Of a stretch of 64,000 nucleotides of DNA, positions 1 through 8,163 are shown one piece after another. How positions within the stretch are numbered: the stretch's first letter is position 1; each line of letters opens with the position of its first letter. Both the position numbers and the translations under genes were made by a program. This stretch comes from Actinomadura sp. K4S16 (GTDB lineage Bacteria; Actinomycetota; Actinomycetes; Streptosporangiales; Streptosporangiaceae), in assembly GCF_008327685.1 (NCBI RefSeq), contig NZ_BDDE01000010.1:248001-312000 (forward strand), read 5' to 3'. A model generated the notes under the pieces. The model had not been told where the DNA came from. It searched no databases and saw only the letters and a program-made list of their open reading frames with translations.

Positions 1-26
1 GTCACCGATGCGTCACCCTGGAGGGC

Positions 27-461
27 ATGCATCTCGACCACAGCGGCATGGAGATCCTCGACGACGGGGAATGCCGGTCACTGCTCCGCCGGTCGGCGAT
101 CGGCCGGATCGTGTTCACCCTCCAGGCGCTGCCCACCGTCCAGCCGGTCAACTACGTCTTCGACGGCGAGCACATCGTGGTGAAGACCTCGTCGGCCTCG
201 CGACTGGCCACCGCCGCCTCCGACACGATCGTCGCCTTCGAGATCGACGACATCGACGCGGACGCGGGCAAGGGCTGGTCGGTGGTCACGGTGGGGCCCG
301 CGCGCCGCGCCACCGAGCCCGCCGAGATCGCCCGGCTCTCCGCCCTCCCCCTCCGCAGCTGGGCGCCCGGCGAGCGCGACCAGTTCATCGTCATCCGCCC
401 CCGGCTCATCACCGGCCGCCGGATCCCCGACCGCGTCCCGCTCAAGGCTCCACGATCATGA
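27..461 (+). CDS. Pyridoxamine 5'-phosphate oxidase-fold (PPOX) flavin-binding protein
   Basis: The 144-residue product has the GRIVFT..ALP.V.PV..VFDG pattern of small split-barrel flavin or F420 binding proteins; the substrate cannot be told. It closely resembles the second PPOX gene at 11769, so the two are paralogues flanking the stress cluster. PPOX proteins of this kind (for example Rv0080) are members of the mycobacterial DosR regulon. The start is uncertain: the frame stays open to the window edge, and the purine-rich GGAGGG at 20-25 is only one base from this ATG, so the true start may be ATG 48 or may lie outside the window. The last 20 bases overlap the convergent nitroreductase gene. 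Confidence 0.75.
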   Translation: MHLDHSGMEILDDGECRSLLRRSAIGRIVFTLQALPTVQPVNYVFDGEHIVVKTSSASRLATAASDTIVAFEIDDIDADAGKGWSVVTVGPARRATEPAEIARLSALPLRSWAPGERDQFIVIRPRLITGRRIPDRVPLKAPRS

Positions 462-1449
462 CGTCGTCGATGGGCCGCCGGACGGTCTCCAGCCCCTCCC
501 CCTCGGGCACGCCGATGCGCAGGAGCATCTGCGGGTAGGCGTCCCGGCAGAAGTGGGCGCGGATGAAGGCGCGCAGTTCCGGCACCTCCAGCGCCTGGGT
601 GTGGAAGGCGGCCGCCAGGTCGCTCTCGGCCGCCCTCAGCAGCGCCCGCTGGAGCGCCAGGCCCGTGTGCAGCCAGTCGGCCGGCCCCTCGCCGTCGGAC
701 ACCAGGAGCAGCGCCACCCCGGCCACCCCCGGCTGGCCCGGGTGCGGGGGCTCGGCCCCCCAGCCCTGGCCCCGCGCCCAGTCACGGGTGGGGAAGTTCG
801 GGCTGGTCTCAGGGGTCTGCTTCGGGTAGGCCCCTTCCTGCATGCCGTCCTTGCGGGCCGTCCGGGGCGACGGCGCCCAGCGGCTGATCTCCGCCGCGTA
901 GGCGGGGGTGCGGCGCTGGAGGTGCTCGGCCGCGTCGGTCAGGGCGGCCAGGGCCCCCTTGACGTGCGAGTCGACGGCCTCGATCAGCCGGGCGCCCTCG
1001 CGCTCGACGTCGTACCGCATGGCCGTGAGGACCCCGGCGGGGACGGTCTCCGGACGGAACGCGCCCCGGTGGCTGCGCCGGCGCCGGATCTGCGCGTACT
1101 CCCCCAGGGTCTGCTGGTCCGGTTCCTCGCCGGGCTCCAGATGCACGTCGGCGAGCAGGTGCGGGCGGTCCGGGTCGGGCAGCAGCCGCAGCACGGGTTC
1201 GTAGCCCTGCGCGCGCAGCGACAGCCGGAGGTTGTAGAGGGCGGCACCGCAGCTGATCAGCATCTCCCGGCCCTTCGGGTCCGCCACCCCCAGGCGGCGG
1301 TCCGGGTCGGCGCGCAGGCTGATCCGCGAGCCGCGCACGCCGAACCGCCACGGCTGGGTGTTGTGCACCGACGGCGCCCACAGGGCGTCCTCGACGGCGC
1401 GGCGCATGTCCTCCGCCATGTCCGCGGAAGTCCTGTACCTCGTCTGCAT
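442..1449 (-). CDS. Acg-family nitroreductase
   Basis: The 335-residue protein has the nitroreductase-fold N terminus with a SVHNTQPWRF motif, typical of FMN-binding nitroreductases, and a long C-terminal part with QALLLRA-like helices and a final PIDDVM segment as in the Acg family (Rv2032, Rv3131, Rv3127 of M. tuberculosis, all DosR-regulated). Acg proteins bind FMN but lack clear enzymatic nitroreductase activity, so a flavin-sequestering role is as likely as catalysis. The ATG at 1449 is preceded by a good Shine-Dalgarno (AAGGGAG); the open frame runs further upstream to 2151 but without support. It is transcribed divergently from the DevR-like gene, with three DosR-like boxes between them. 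Confidence 0.85.
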   Translation of the reverse strand: MQTRYRTSADMAEDMRRAVEDALWAPSVHNTQPWRFGVRGSRISLRADPDRRLGVADPKGREMLISCGAALYNLRLSLRAQGYEPVLRLLPDPDRPHLLADVHLEPGEEPDQQTLGEYAQIRRRRSHRGAFRPETVPAGVLTAMRYDVEREGARLIEAVDSHVKGALAALTDAAEHLQRRTPAYAAEISRWAPSPRTARKDGMQEGAYPKQTPETSPNFPTRDWARGQGWGAEPPHPGQPGVAGVALLLVSDGEGPADWLHTGLALQRALLRAAESDLAAAFHTQALEVPELRAFIRAHFCRDAYPQMLLRIGVPEGEGLETVRRPIDDVMIVEP

Positions 1450-1504
1450 GGATGGCTCCCTTCCGTCACCTTTCAGCCTCGCCCGCGCGACCTGACCTGC
1501 GGCA

Positions 1505-1564
1505 GGGCCGAAGGTCCGTCCCGAAGGGGCGCAGGGACGCGCGTCAGGTCGGGACGTTCGTCCC
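1505..1564. promoter_or_regulatory. DosR/DevR-like operator cluster (three boxes)
   Basis: Boxes of the form 5+4+5: GGGCC GAAG GTCCG at 1505-1518, GGGAC GCGC GTCAG (degenerate) at 1534-1547 and GGGAC GTTC GTCCC (perfect arms) at 1551-1564. The core of the published DosR consensus is GGGAC-TWWA-GTCCC with the same N4 spacing. They lie between the divergent nitroreductase and regulator genes, and a TAGCGT -10 candidate for the regulator is at 1612-1617. Confidence 0.65.
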
Positions 1565-1653
1565 GCGGGGGCGGGACGTCCGCTGACTGGGGGACGGCCC
1601 GGTCGGCGGGGTAGCGTCCATTCCGTCACCACTGGACCGAGGAAACGAGAGCC

Positions 1654-2343
1654 ATGACCGCCGAGACGCCAGAGAACGCGGGGACGATCCGGGTCTTTCT
1701 GATGGACGACCACGAGGTCGTCCGCCGCGGAGTGGCCGCGCTGCTGTCCGCCGAGGACGACATCGAGGTCATCGGCGAGGCGGGCACCGCGGCCGAGGCG
1801 CTGGCGCGGATCCCCGCCGTCCGGCCCGACGTGGCCGTCCTGGACGTCCGCCTGCCCGACGGGGACGGCGTGAGCGTCTGCCGCGAGCTCCGCTCCCAGC
1901 TGCCGGAGCTGGCCTGCCTGATGCTGACCTCCTTCGACGACGACGACGCGCTGTTCGAGGCGGTCATGGCGGGCGCGTCCGGCTACGTCCTCAAGCAGAT
2001 CCACGGCTCGGACCTGGTCGGCGCCGTCCGCACCGTCGCCACCGGGCAGTCCCTGCTCGATCCGCGCAGCACGGCCCGCATGCTCGAACGGCTCCGCACC
2101 CGCCAGGAGAAGACCGACCCCCTCAAGGGCCTGACCGAGCAGGAGCGCCACATCCTGGAGCTCATCGGGGAGGGCCTGACCAACCGGCAGATCGGCGAGC
2201 GCCTCTTCCTGGCCGAGAAGACGGTCAAGAACTACATCTCGAACATCTTCGCCAAGCTCGGCATGAGCCGCCGGACCCAGGCCGCCGCGCTGGCCGCGCA
2301 GCTCAAGGCCGACGGCGCCCAGTCCCGGGAAGGGCGCGGCTGA
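1654..2343 (+). CDS. devR: DevR/DosR-like NarL-family response regulator
   Basis: The 229-residue protein has a receiver domain (about 12-130; phospho-acceptor D64 in VLDVRLPDG, acidic D18-D19, K114) and a LuxR-type HTH (about 155-220). The recognition helix LAEKTVKNY and the segments [23 protein letters not shown] and RRTQAA are those of mycobacterial DosR, the hypoxia/NO/CO dormancy regulator, which binds palindromic GGGAC-N4-GTCCC boxes. Matching boxes occur throughout the first 17 kb, including this gene's own promoter, so autoregulation is likely. No DevS/DosT heme kinase is adjacent; the cognate sensor must be elsewhere. The start ATG has an upstream GAGGAAACGAGAG that can act as Shine-Dalgarno. 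Orthology is inferred from remembered sequence similarity. Confidence 0.85.
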   Translation: MTAETPENAGTIRVFLMDDHEVVRRGVAALLSAEDDIEVIGEAGTAAEALARIPAVRPDVAVLDVRLPDGDGVSVCRELRSQLPELACLMLTSFDDDDALFEAVMAGASGYVLKQIHGSDLVGAVRTVATGQSLLDPRSTARMLERLRTRQEKTDPLKGLTEQERHILELIGEGLTNRQIGERLFLAEKTVKNYISNIFAKLGMSRRTQAAALAAQLKADGAQSREGRG

Positions 2344-2346
2344 AAC

Positions 2347-2384
2347 CCTGGCCCGGCCGATCCTGGGGGGGCGGCCGGGCCAGG
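2347..2384. terminator. Strong hairpin, likely bidirectional terminator
   Basis: A perfect 13-bp inverted repeat (CCTGGCCCGGCCG at 2347-2359 with its complement at 2372-2384) surrounds a G-rich loop, directly after the regulator stop codon and before the end of the convergent stress-protein gene. There is no clear T tract, as is common in GC-rich actinobacteria. Confidence 0.8.
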
Positions 2385-2394
2385 CCCTCCCAAA

Positions 2395-2446
2395 CCGTCA
2401 CCCGCGTCCGCGGACGATCCCCGTCACCCGCGTCCGCGGACGATGG
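2395..2446. repeat. 26-bp tandem duplication of a gene 3' end
   Basis: Two adjacent 26-bp copies (2395-2420 and 2421-2446) are identical in 24 positions. The second copy contains the stop codon (2424-2426) and last codons of the reverse-strand stress-protein gene; the first copy lies just beyond the stop. It is one of three such 3'-end duplications in the window. Confidence 0.9.
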
Positions 2447-3290
2447 CGACCGGGCAGTGCGCGCGCATCAGCATCGCGTGGCCGACGGACCCCAGCAGGA
2501 GCCCGCCGAAGCCCCCGTGCCCCCGTGAGCCGACGACCAGAAGGCCCGCGTGGACGGACGCCCCCGCCAGGACCCTTGCGGCCCCGCCGTGGACGGCCTC
2601 GGACACCACGTCGACGTCGGGGTACTTCGCCCACCAGCCGGCGAGCGACTCGGCGAGGACCCGCTCCTCCTCCGCGGCGACGACGGCGCGGTCGTAGACG
2701 AGGGGCTGCATGTCGCCCCGGCCCGAGGGGACCGGGTGCGACCAGGCCGACAGGGCCCGCAGCCGCACCCCGCGCAGGGCCGCCTCCTCGAAGGCGAACC
2801 CGACGGCGTCCGCCCCGGCCGGAGAGCCGTCCACGCCGACCACGACGTCTCCCCGGACGTCCGCGTTCGGAGCCCGGGTGACCACCACGGGGCACGTGGC
2901 GTGCGTCGCGACCTGCATCGCCACCGATCCCAGCAGCAGCCCCGAGAGACCGCCGGACCCCCGGGAGCCGGTCACGACCATGACCGCGTCGCGTCCCTGC
3001 TCGACGAGCACCTTGGCGGGCTGCCCGCCGGTCTGCTCGCCGGTCACCTCCAGCCCGGGCACGCGGTCGCGGGCGCGCGCGACGCCGAGCTCGACGATGT
3101 CCCGGCCGCCGTCGAGCAGCCGCTCCCGGACCTGGGCCGCGCCCGGATCCGTCGGGACGTCGAACAGCCACGGCGTGACGACGTACACCACGTGCAGCGC
3201 GGCGCCCCTGCGGGCGGCCTCGTCGGCGGCCCAGTCGATCGCGAGCAGGCTCGGCTCCGACCCGTCGTCCCCGACGACGATCCTGTTCAT
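2424..3290 (-). CDS. Tandem universal stress protein (UspA x2)
   Basis: The 288-residue protein contains two UspA domains (about 1-140 and 148-288). Each ends in the ATP-binding signature G-2x-G-9x-G(S/T): GSRGSGG...GS and GSRGHGG...GS, so it should be the nucleotide-binding class. It starts at ATG 3290, whose ATGA overlaps the stop of the flavodoxin gene, making it the last gene of a three-gene operon (4665 to 2424). DosR regulons of mycobacteria contain many such proteins (Rv2005c, Rv2623 and others), thought to act in growth arrest. The specific role here is unknown. Confidence 0.9.
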   Translation of the reverse strand: MNRIVVGDDGSEPSLLAIDWAADEAARRGAALHVVYVVTPWLFDVPTDPGAAQVRERLLDGGRDIVELGVARARDRVPGLEVTGEQTGGQPAKVLVEQGRDAVMVVTGSRGSGGLSGLLLGSVAMQVATHATCPVVVTRAPNADVRGDVVVGVDGSPAGADAVGFAFEEAALRGVRLRALSAWSHPVPSGRGDMQPLVYDRAVVAAEEERVLAESLAGWWAKYPDVDVVSEAVHGGAARVLAGASVHAGLLVVGSRGHGGFGGLLLGSVGHAMLMRAHCPVAIVRGRG

Positions 3291-3784
3291 GCCGACACGC
3301 TCCGCAGCTCGCGGGCGATGCCGGCGGCCCACTCGGCGACGCGGTCGCGGTCGCGGAAGTCCCCGGACGCGGTCCGGGCGACCTTGGCGGCCATGAAGCC
3401 CTTGGCGTCGGGCGCCAGCCGCCCGCCGAAGGTGGCGTGGCCGCGGGCGTCGAGGCGGCGGGCGAACTTGGCGACGCCGGACACGGGGTCGACCGTGCGC
3501 TCCTCGGCGCTGCGGTCCAGGGGACCGCTGCTGAACAGCCACACCGGCCGGTGCGCCAGCTCGTCCGCGTGGTGCCGGACGAAGTGGCGCGCCTCCCGAT
3601 GCCAGCGCCCGACGTAGAGGGCGCCGCCGACGACTGCGGCGTCGTACCCGTCGAGCGTCTCGACGTCTCCGGCGGGCCGCACGTCGGCCTCCACGCCCGC
3701 CTCGCGCAGCGCGGCGCCCACCCATTCGGCGATCTCGGCGGTTCCTCCGCGCTCGGAGGCGTACGCCACCAGTACTCGGATCAT
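3287..3784 (-). CDS. Flavodoxin-domain protein
   Basis: The 165-residue protein begins with VLVAYASERGGTAEIA, the FMN phosphate-binding loop of flavodoxins, and has the central AVVGGALYVGRWH and WLFSSGPLD segments seen in the protoporphyrinogen oxidase (HemG-like) flavodoxin group. It is probably an FMN electron carrier or small oxidoreductase; a HemG role cannot be claimed from sequence alone. It is joined to both neighbours by 4-bp ATGA overlaps, so it is translated as part of the stress-protein operon, which suggests a redox task under energy limitation. Confidence 0.8.
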   Translation of the reverse strand: MIRVLVAYASERGGTAEIAEWVGAALREAGVEADVRPAGDVETLDGYDAAVVGGALYVGRWHREARHFVRHHADELAHRPVWLFSSGPLDRSAEERTVDPVSGVAKFARRLDARGHATFGGRLAPDAKGFMAAKVARTASGDFRDRDRVAEWAAGIARELRSVSA

Positions 3785-4665
3785 GACGACTCCTTCACCT
3801 GCGTGTCGCGGTCGTGGACGACCGCGACCGGGCTCGGCGCCTCGTGCAGCACGGACCGCGTGACGGCGCCGAGGGCGGTCTTGGGGGACGATCCGATCCC
3901 GCGGTCGCCGACCACGAGCAGCATCGCGTCCCGGGCGTTGTCGGCGAGGACGCGCCCCGCCCGCTCCAGGACGAACCGCTGCTCGACGGCGACCTCGGGG
4001 TGCGCGGCCAGGACGGGCGCGACCGCGGCGGCGAACCGCGCCTTGGCCTCCTCCTTGAGCCCCCGCGGATCGGTGAACGGGAGGCGGTCCGGGCCGGGGA
4101 GCACGGCGGGGTCCCACCATGCGCACACCAGCGTCACCGAGGCGTGCCACAGCGCCGCCTCGCGAAGGGCGAACCCCAGCGCGGCCCGGCTCGCGGGCGA
4201 CCCGTCGACGCCCACGACGATCCGCTTCTCGACCCGTGCCGGTTCATGGGCGGGCACCACGACGACGGGACGATCGGCGTGCGCGGGGACGTGCACGGCC
4301 GTGGAGCCGAGCGGCAGCCGGTCGAAACCGCCCGCGCCGCGGGCGCCCACCACGATCAGTTCGGCGTCCCGCGCCGCCCCGAGGAGCGCGGCGGACGGCG
4401 TGCCCTCGGCGAGCAGGGGCCGCACGTCGAGGTCCGGGGCGGTCTCCCGGGCGATCCGGACACCGTCCTCCAGGGCGATGACCCCCATGCCGCGGACGAT
4501 CTCCTGCGCCTCGTCTCCCCGCGGTCCCGGCGGATAGGGCCAAGTCCAGGCGTGGCAGACCCGCAGGGGCACGCCGCGCAGGGACGCCTCCGTCGCGGCC
4601 CAGCGCAGGGCGCGCCCGGCGGCCGGCGAACCGTCGAACCCGACCAGGACATGTGGTCCATCCAT
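3781..4665 (-). CDS. Tandem universal stress protein (UspA x2)
   Basis: First gene of the three-gene reverse operon; 294 residues, two UspA domains. The first domain has VGARGAGGFDRLPLGS, the ATP-binding pattern; the second has VGDRGIGSSPKTALG and is less canonical. ATG 4665 is chosen over an upstream ATG at 4689 because it follows a clear GGAGGTGG Shine-Dalgarno. The promoter region is shared with the divergent ATPase operon and contains a DosR-like box at 4741-4754. Confidence 0.88.
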   Translation of the reverse strand: MDGPHVLVGFDGSPAAGRALRWAATEASLRGVPLRVCHAWTWPYPPGPRGDEAQEIVRGMGVIALEDGVRIARETAPDLDVRPLLAEGTPSAALLGAARDAELIVVGARGAGGFDRLPLGSTAVHVPAHADRPVVVVPAHEPARVEKRIVVGVDGSPASRAALGFALREAALWHASVTLVCAWWDPAVLPGPDRLPFTDPRGLKEEAKARFAAAVAPVLAAHPEVAVEQRFVLERAGRVLADNARDAMLLVVGDRGIGSSPKTALGAVTRSVLHEAPSPVAVVHDRDTQVKESS

Positions 4666-4740
4666 CGTGTTCCACCTCCAGATCCCCAAGCCTCACAAGC
4701 CCGGGGGGCCGGTGGTCAGAGTCGTGGGTCCGCGGGCGCC

Positions 4741-4754
4741 GGGACCTTAGGCCC
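4741..4754. promoter_or_regulatory. DosR/DevR-like box between divergent operons
   Basis: GGGAC CTTA GGCCC, the reverse complement of the GGGCC-N4-GTCCC form seen at other sites. A weaker box (GAGTC GTGG GTCCG, 4719-4732) lies 22 bp away. A TATGGT -10 candidate for the rightward operon is at 4781-4786. The site could serve the stress-protein operon (start 4665) and the ATPase operon (start 4806/4865). Confidence 0.6.
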
Positions 4755-4805
4755 TGAACCGCGCCGCCGCGAGCGGCCAATATGGTTGCGGCAGGAGGTG
4801 CGACG

Positions 4806-4868
4806 ATGAACGTCCCTTACGGCCCCGAGACCGCCGGACCCCGCGGCGGCGGCCGCACGGCCCGATGA
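4806..4868 (+). CDS. 20-codon leader ORF translationally coupled to the ATPase
   Basis: ATG 4806 is preceded by an excellent GGAGGTG Shine-Dalgarno at 4795-4801 and opens a 20-codon frame ending in TGA at 4866-4868. That stop overlaps the ATG of the ATPase gene (4865-4867) in an ATGA junction. The ATPase start itself has no Shine-Dalgarno, so ribosomes probably reach it through this short frame. The peptide starts MNVPYGPET and is rich in Gly and Arg; no regulatory codon run is obvious. Alternatively the Shine-Dalgarno could belong to a misjudged ATPase start, but no in-frame ATPase start fits. Confidence 0.6.
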   Translation: MNVPYGPETAGPRGGGRTAR

Positions 4869-7588
4869 CGACGGCTCCCGCGCCCTACCGCAGGCCCGTC
4901 GAGGACGTCGTGCGCGAGCTCGGCGGCGACGCCGCCGACGGGCTGGCCTCCGCCGAGGCGGCGCGGCGGCTGGAGCGGGACGGTCCCAACACGCTGCCCG
5001 CCGCGCGCGGGCGCGGCCCGGTCGTGCGGTTCCTCCTGCAGTTCAACAGCCCGCTGATCTACGTGCTGCTGGTGTCGGCGCTGGTGACCGGCCTGCTCGG
5101 CGAGCACGTCGACGCGCTGGTGATCCTCGGTGTGGTGGTCGTCAACGCCATCGTCGGGTTCGTCCAGGAGTCGCGCGCGGAGAAGGCTCTCGGCGCCCTG
5201 GCCGCCATGGCCGAGACGACGGCGCTGGTCGTCCGCGACGGCGCGGCCCAGCGCGTGCCGTCGGCCGGGCTGGTGCGGGGCGACCTGGTCAGGCTGGAGG
5301 CCGGCGACAAGGTCCCGGCCGACCTGCGGCTGCTGCGCACCGACGAGTTCGCCGTGGACGAGTCGGCGCTCACCGGCGAGTCGGTGCCCGTCGCCAAGAA
5401 CACCGCGGCGCAGGACGAGGCCGCCCTCGCCGACCGCACCGGCATGGCCTTCTCCGGCACGCTGGCGACGGCCGGCGGCGCCGCGGGCCTGGTGGTGGCG
5501 ACCGGCGCGGCCACCGAGCTCGGCGGCATCCACCGGCTGGTGCAGGGCACCGGCGCGGTCCAGACGCCCCTCACCCGCAAGATCACCGACTTCAGCAAGA
5601 TCGTGACGGTGGCGATCCTGGCGCTGGCCGCGCTGACCTTCCTCATCGGCGTGCTCCGCGGGCGCGGCGCGACCGAGATGCTCACCGCCGCGGTCGCCCT
5701 CGCGGTCGGCGCGATCCCCGAGGGGCTGCCCGCGGTCGTCACGATCACCCTCGCGCTCGGGGTCTCCCGCATGGTCCGCCGCGGCGCCATCGTCCGGCAC
5801 CTGCCCGCCGTGGAGACGCTCGGCAGCACCACCGTCATCTGCACCGACAAGACCGGCACACTCACCCAGAACCAGATGACGGTCACCGCCGTCACCGCCG
5901 GCGGCCGCGACTACACCGTCACCGGCACCGGCTACGCGCCCACGGGCGCGATCGAGCAGGACGGGCGGGAGGTCGACACTGCCGCCCATCCCGCGCTCCG
6001 GGAGGCGCTGCTGGCCGGCCTCGGCTGCAACGACGCGCAACTGCACCAGGCGGACGGCTGGCACATCACCGGTGACCCGACCGAAGGCGCCCTGCTGACC
6101 AGCGCCGCGAAGGCCGGCCTCGACCGCGCGCCGGGCCGCGTCGCGACGCTGCCGTTCACCGCCGAGCGGCGCTACATGGCCACCCTGCACGAGGACGGCA
6201 CCGTCTACGTCAAGGGCCCGGTCGAGCGGATCCTGGAGCTGTGCGAGGACGCCGCCGGTCCGGACGGCGCACCCGTCCCGCTCGACCACGCGGCGGTCCA
6301 CGCCCGCGCCGAGGACTACGGCGGCCAGGCGCTGCGCGTGCTGGCCTTCGCCCGGGGGCGCGCCGAGGGCCCCGGCCTGGACGAGCCGCCGCCGCTGACC
6401 TTCCTCGGCCTGCAGGCCATGCTCGACCCGCCCCGCCCGGACGCCGCCCGGGCCGTGCGGACCTGCCACGACGCCGGCGTCCAGGTCAAGATGATCACCG
6501 GGGACCACGCCGCCACCGCCCGCGCCGTCGGAACCCGCGTCGGGCTGGACGGCGAGGTGATGACGGGCGCCGAGCTCACCGCCGACGTCTCGCCCGAACG
6601 CGTGCAGGCCACCACCGTCTTCGCCCGGGTCTCCCCCGAGCAGAAGCTCCGGCTCGTCCAGATCCTCCAGGACTCCGGGCACGTCATCGCGATGACGGGG
6701 GACGGAGTCAACGACGCGCCCGCGCTCAAGCAGGCCGACATCGGCGTCGCCATGGGGGGCACGGGCACCGACGCCGCCAAGGAGTCGGCCGACATGGTGC
6801 TCACCGGCGACGACTTCGCCTCGATCGAGCAGGCCGTCGAGGAGGGGCGCGGCGTCTTCGACAACCTGGTGAAGTTCATCGTCTGGGCGCTGCCGTCCAA
6901 CATCGGGCTCGGGCTCGTGCTGGTCGCGGCGATCGTCGCGGGCACGGCGCTGCCCGTCCTGCCGCTCCAGGTCCTCTGGCTGAACATGACGGCGGTGCTC
7001 GTGCTCGGCCTGCCGTTCTCCGTGGAGCCGAAGGACGAGCACATCATGCGCCGCCCGCCCCGCGACCCGTCACTGCCGCTGCTCACGCGCGCGATGACGC
7101 TGCGCATCCTGCTGGTCTCGGCGATCCTGCTCGCCGGCGCGTTCGGGCTCCAGCACTGGGAACGCGCCCACGGGGCGAGCCCGGCGGTGGCGCAGACGAT
7201 CGTCGTCAACGTCTTCGCGCTGACGCTGCTCACCTACCTGTTCAACTGCCTCTCGCTGGACCGCCCGCTGCTGTGGCACGGCGTCCGCCGCAACCCCTGG
7301 GTCGGCGCCAGCGTCCTGGCCCTCATAGCGATCCAGGCCCTCTACACCTACGCGCCCTTCATGAACGACCTGTTCCACTCCGCGCCGCTCGGTGGCGCCG
7401 CCTGGGGCCGCATCGTCGTCATCGCCGTCATCTCCTACGTGGCGATCGAGCTTCTCAAGTACGTCCAGCGGGGCGCGGATCCGGCCCTCCAGGCCACCGG
7501 TCCGGGACGTTCGCCCCTGCCGCCGGGCACCGCCCGGCGGGAGGCTGGAGCCGGAGGCACTCCGTCCGGCCCCGAGGAGGACCCATGA
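4865..7588 (+). CDS. CtpF-like P-type cation ATPase (P2 family)
   Basis: The 907-residue membrane pump has an N-terminal cation-ATPase domain, TGES actuator motif at 170-173, PEGLP in the fourth membrane helix, phosphorylation motif DKTGTLT with D328, MTGDGVNDAP hinge with D613, and a C-terminal six-helix domain. This is the Ca2+/Na+-type P2 class; CtpF (Rv1997) of M. tuberculosis is of this type and DosR-regulated. The ion is not determined by sequence. It is translated from the ATGA overlap with a 20-codon leader frame and overlaps the following CBS gene by ATGA. Confidence 0.88.
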   Translation: MTTAPAPYRRPVEDVVRELGGDAADGLASAEAARRLERDGPNTLPAARGRGPVVRFLLQFNSPLIYVLLVSALVTGLLGEHVDALVILGVVVVNAIVGFVQESRAEKALGALAAMAETTALVVRDGAAQRVPSAGLVRGDLVRLEAGDKVPADLRLLRTDEFAVDESALTGESVPVAKNTAAQDEAALADRTGMAFSGTLATAGGAAGLVVATGAATELGGIHRLVQGTGAVQTPLTRKITDFSKIVTVAILALAALTFLIGVLRGRGATEMLTAAVALAVGAIPEGLPAVVTITLALGVSRMVRRGAIVRHLPAVETLGSTTVICTDKTGTLTQNQMTVTAVTAGGRDYTVTGTGYAPTGAIEQDGREVDTAAHPALREALLAGLGCNDAQLHQADGWHITGDPTEGALLTSAAKAGLDRAPGRVATLPFTAERRYMATLHEDGTVYVKGPVERILELCEDAAGPDGAPVPLDHAAVHARAEDYGGQALRVLAFARGRAEGPGLDEPPPLTFLGLQAMLDPPRPDAARAVRTCHDAGVQVKMITGDHAATARAVGTRVGLDGEVMTGAELTADVSPERVQATTVFARVSPEQKLRLVQILQDSGHVIAMTGDGVNDAPALKQADIGVAMGGTGTDAAKESADMVLTGDDFASIEQAVEEGRGVFDNLVKFIVWALPSNIGLGLVLVAAIVAGTALPVLPLQVLWLNMTAVLVLGLPFSVEPKDEHIMRRPPRDPSLPLLTRAMTLRILLVSAILLAGAFGLQHWERAHGASPAVAQTIVVNVFALTLLTYLFNCLSLDRPLLWHGVRRNPWVGASVLALIAIQALYTYAPFMNDLFHSAPLGGAAWGRIVVIAVISYVAIELLKYVQRGADPALQATGPGRSPLPPGTARREAGAGGTPSGPEEDP

Positions 7589-8109
7589 CCGCCAGCCCGC
7601 CCCTGGAGCAGCGCACCGCCGCCGAGCTGATGAGCCGCGACCTGCTCACCATCGCCGCGGACGAGTCGGTGATCATGGCCTGGGAGCTGATGTGCCGGGC
7701 CGAGATCCACCACCTGCCGGTCACCGACGTCGAGGGCGGCTTCCTCGGCGTCCTCGACGCCCAGACCCTCACCTCGACCTGGAGCGCCACCGCTCCGCGC
7801 GACGCCCGCCGCCCCGTCACCGACCTCCTGCCGTCCCGGCCCGCCGCGACGGTGCGCCCGTCGGCCACCGTCGCCGACGCGGCGCTGGCCATGCTGGAGT
7901 CGGACAAGGACTACGTGGCGGTGACCGACGAGCACGGCGCGCTGGCCGGCCTCATCACCGCACGGGACCTGATCAGCGCCCTGGCCGGGGTGCACCGCGA
8001 GATCCCGGCGCGCTCCGGGGGCATGCCGTCCCTGTACCGGATCGAGCCCGTGCTCCCGCGCGAGGCGCCGGCGCGCCATCCGGGGCGGAGCCCCATCGAA
8101 CCCGACTGA
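7585..8109 (+). CDS. CBS-pair protein (Hrp1-like)
   Basis: The 174-residue soluble protein has two CBS motifs: about 12-70 (TAAELMSRDLLTI...HHLPVTD) and about 78-135 (VTDLLPSRPA...YVAVTDEHG..AGLITARDL). CBS pairs bind adenine nucleotides; Hrp1 (Rv2626c) is a stand-alone CBS protein strongly induced by DosR. The ATG overlaps the ATPase stop (ATGA) and has a GAGGAGG Shine-Dalgarno inside the ATPase gene, so the two are co-expressed. It may sense energy charge for the pump or act independently. The C-terminal 35 residues are Pro/Arg-rich and outside the domain. Confidence 0.85.
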   Translation: MTASPPLEQRTAAELMSRDLLTIAADESVIMAWELMCRAEIHHLPVTDVEGGFLGVLDAQTLTSTWSATAPRDARRPVTDLLPSRPAATVRPSATVADAALAMLESDKDYVAVTDEHGALAGLITARDLISALAGVHREIPARSGGMPSLYRIEPVLPREAPARHPGRSPIEPD

Positions 8110-8163
8110 TCCCTGCCGACCGCCCCGCGGCAAGGTGCCCGAGGCGGCCGGTGAGGGCCCGCC

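Noticed and set aside
442..2151. Extended 569-residue form of the nitroreductase
   Set aside because: The extra N-terminal part is antisense to the DevR-like gene; ATG 1449 has a good Shine-Dalgarno and the protein then has normal length.
4817..7042. A 741-codon reverse open frame
   Set aside because: Antisense shadow of the CtpF-like ATPase gene.
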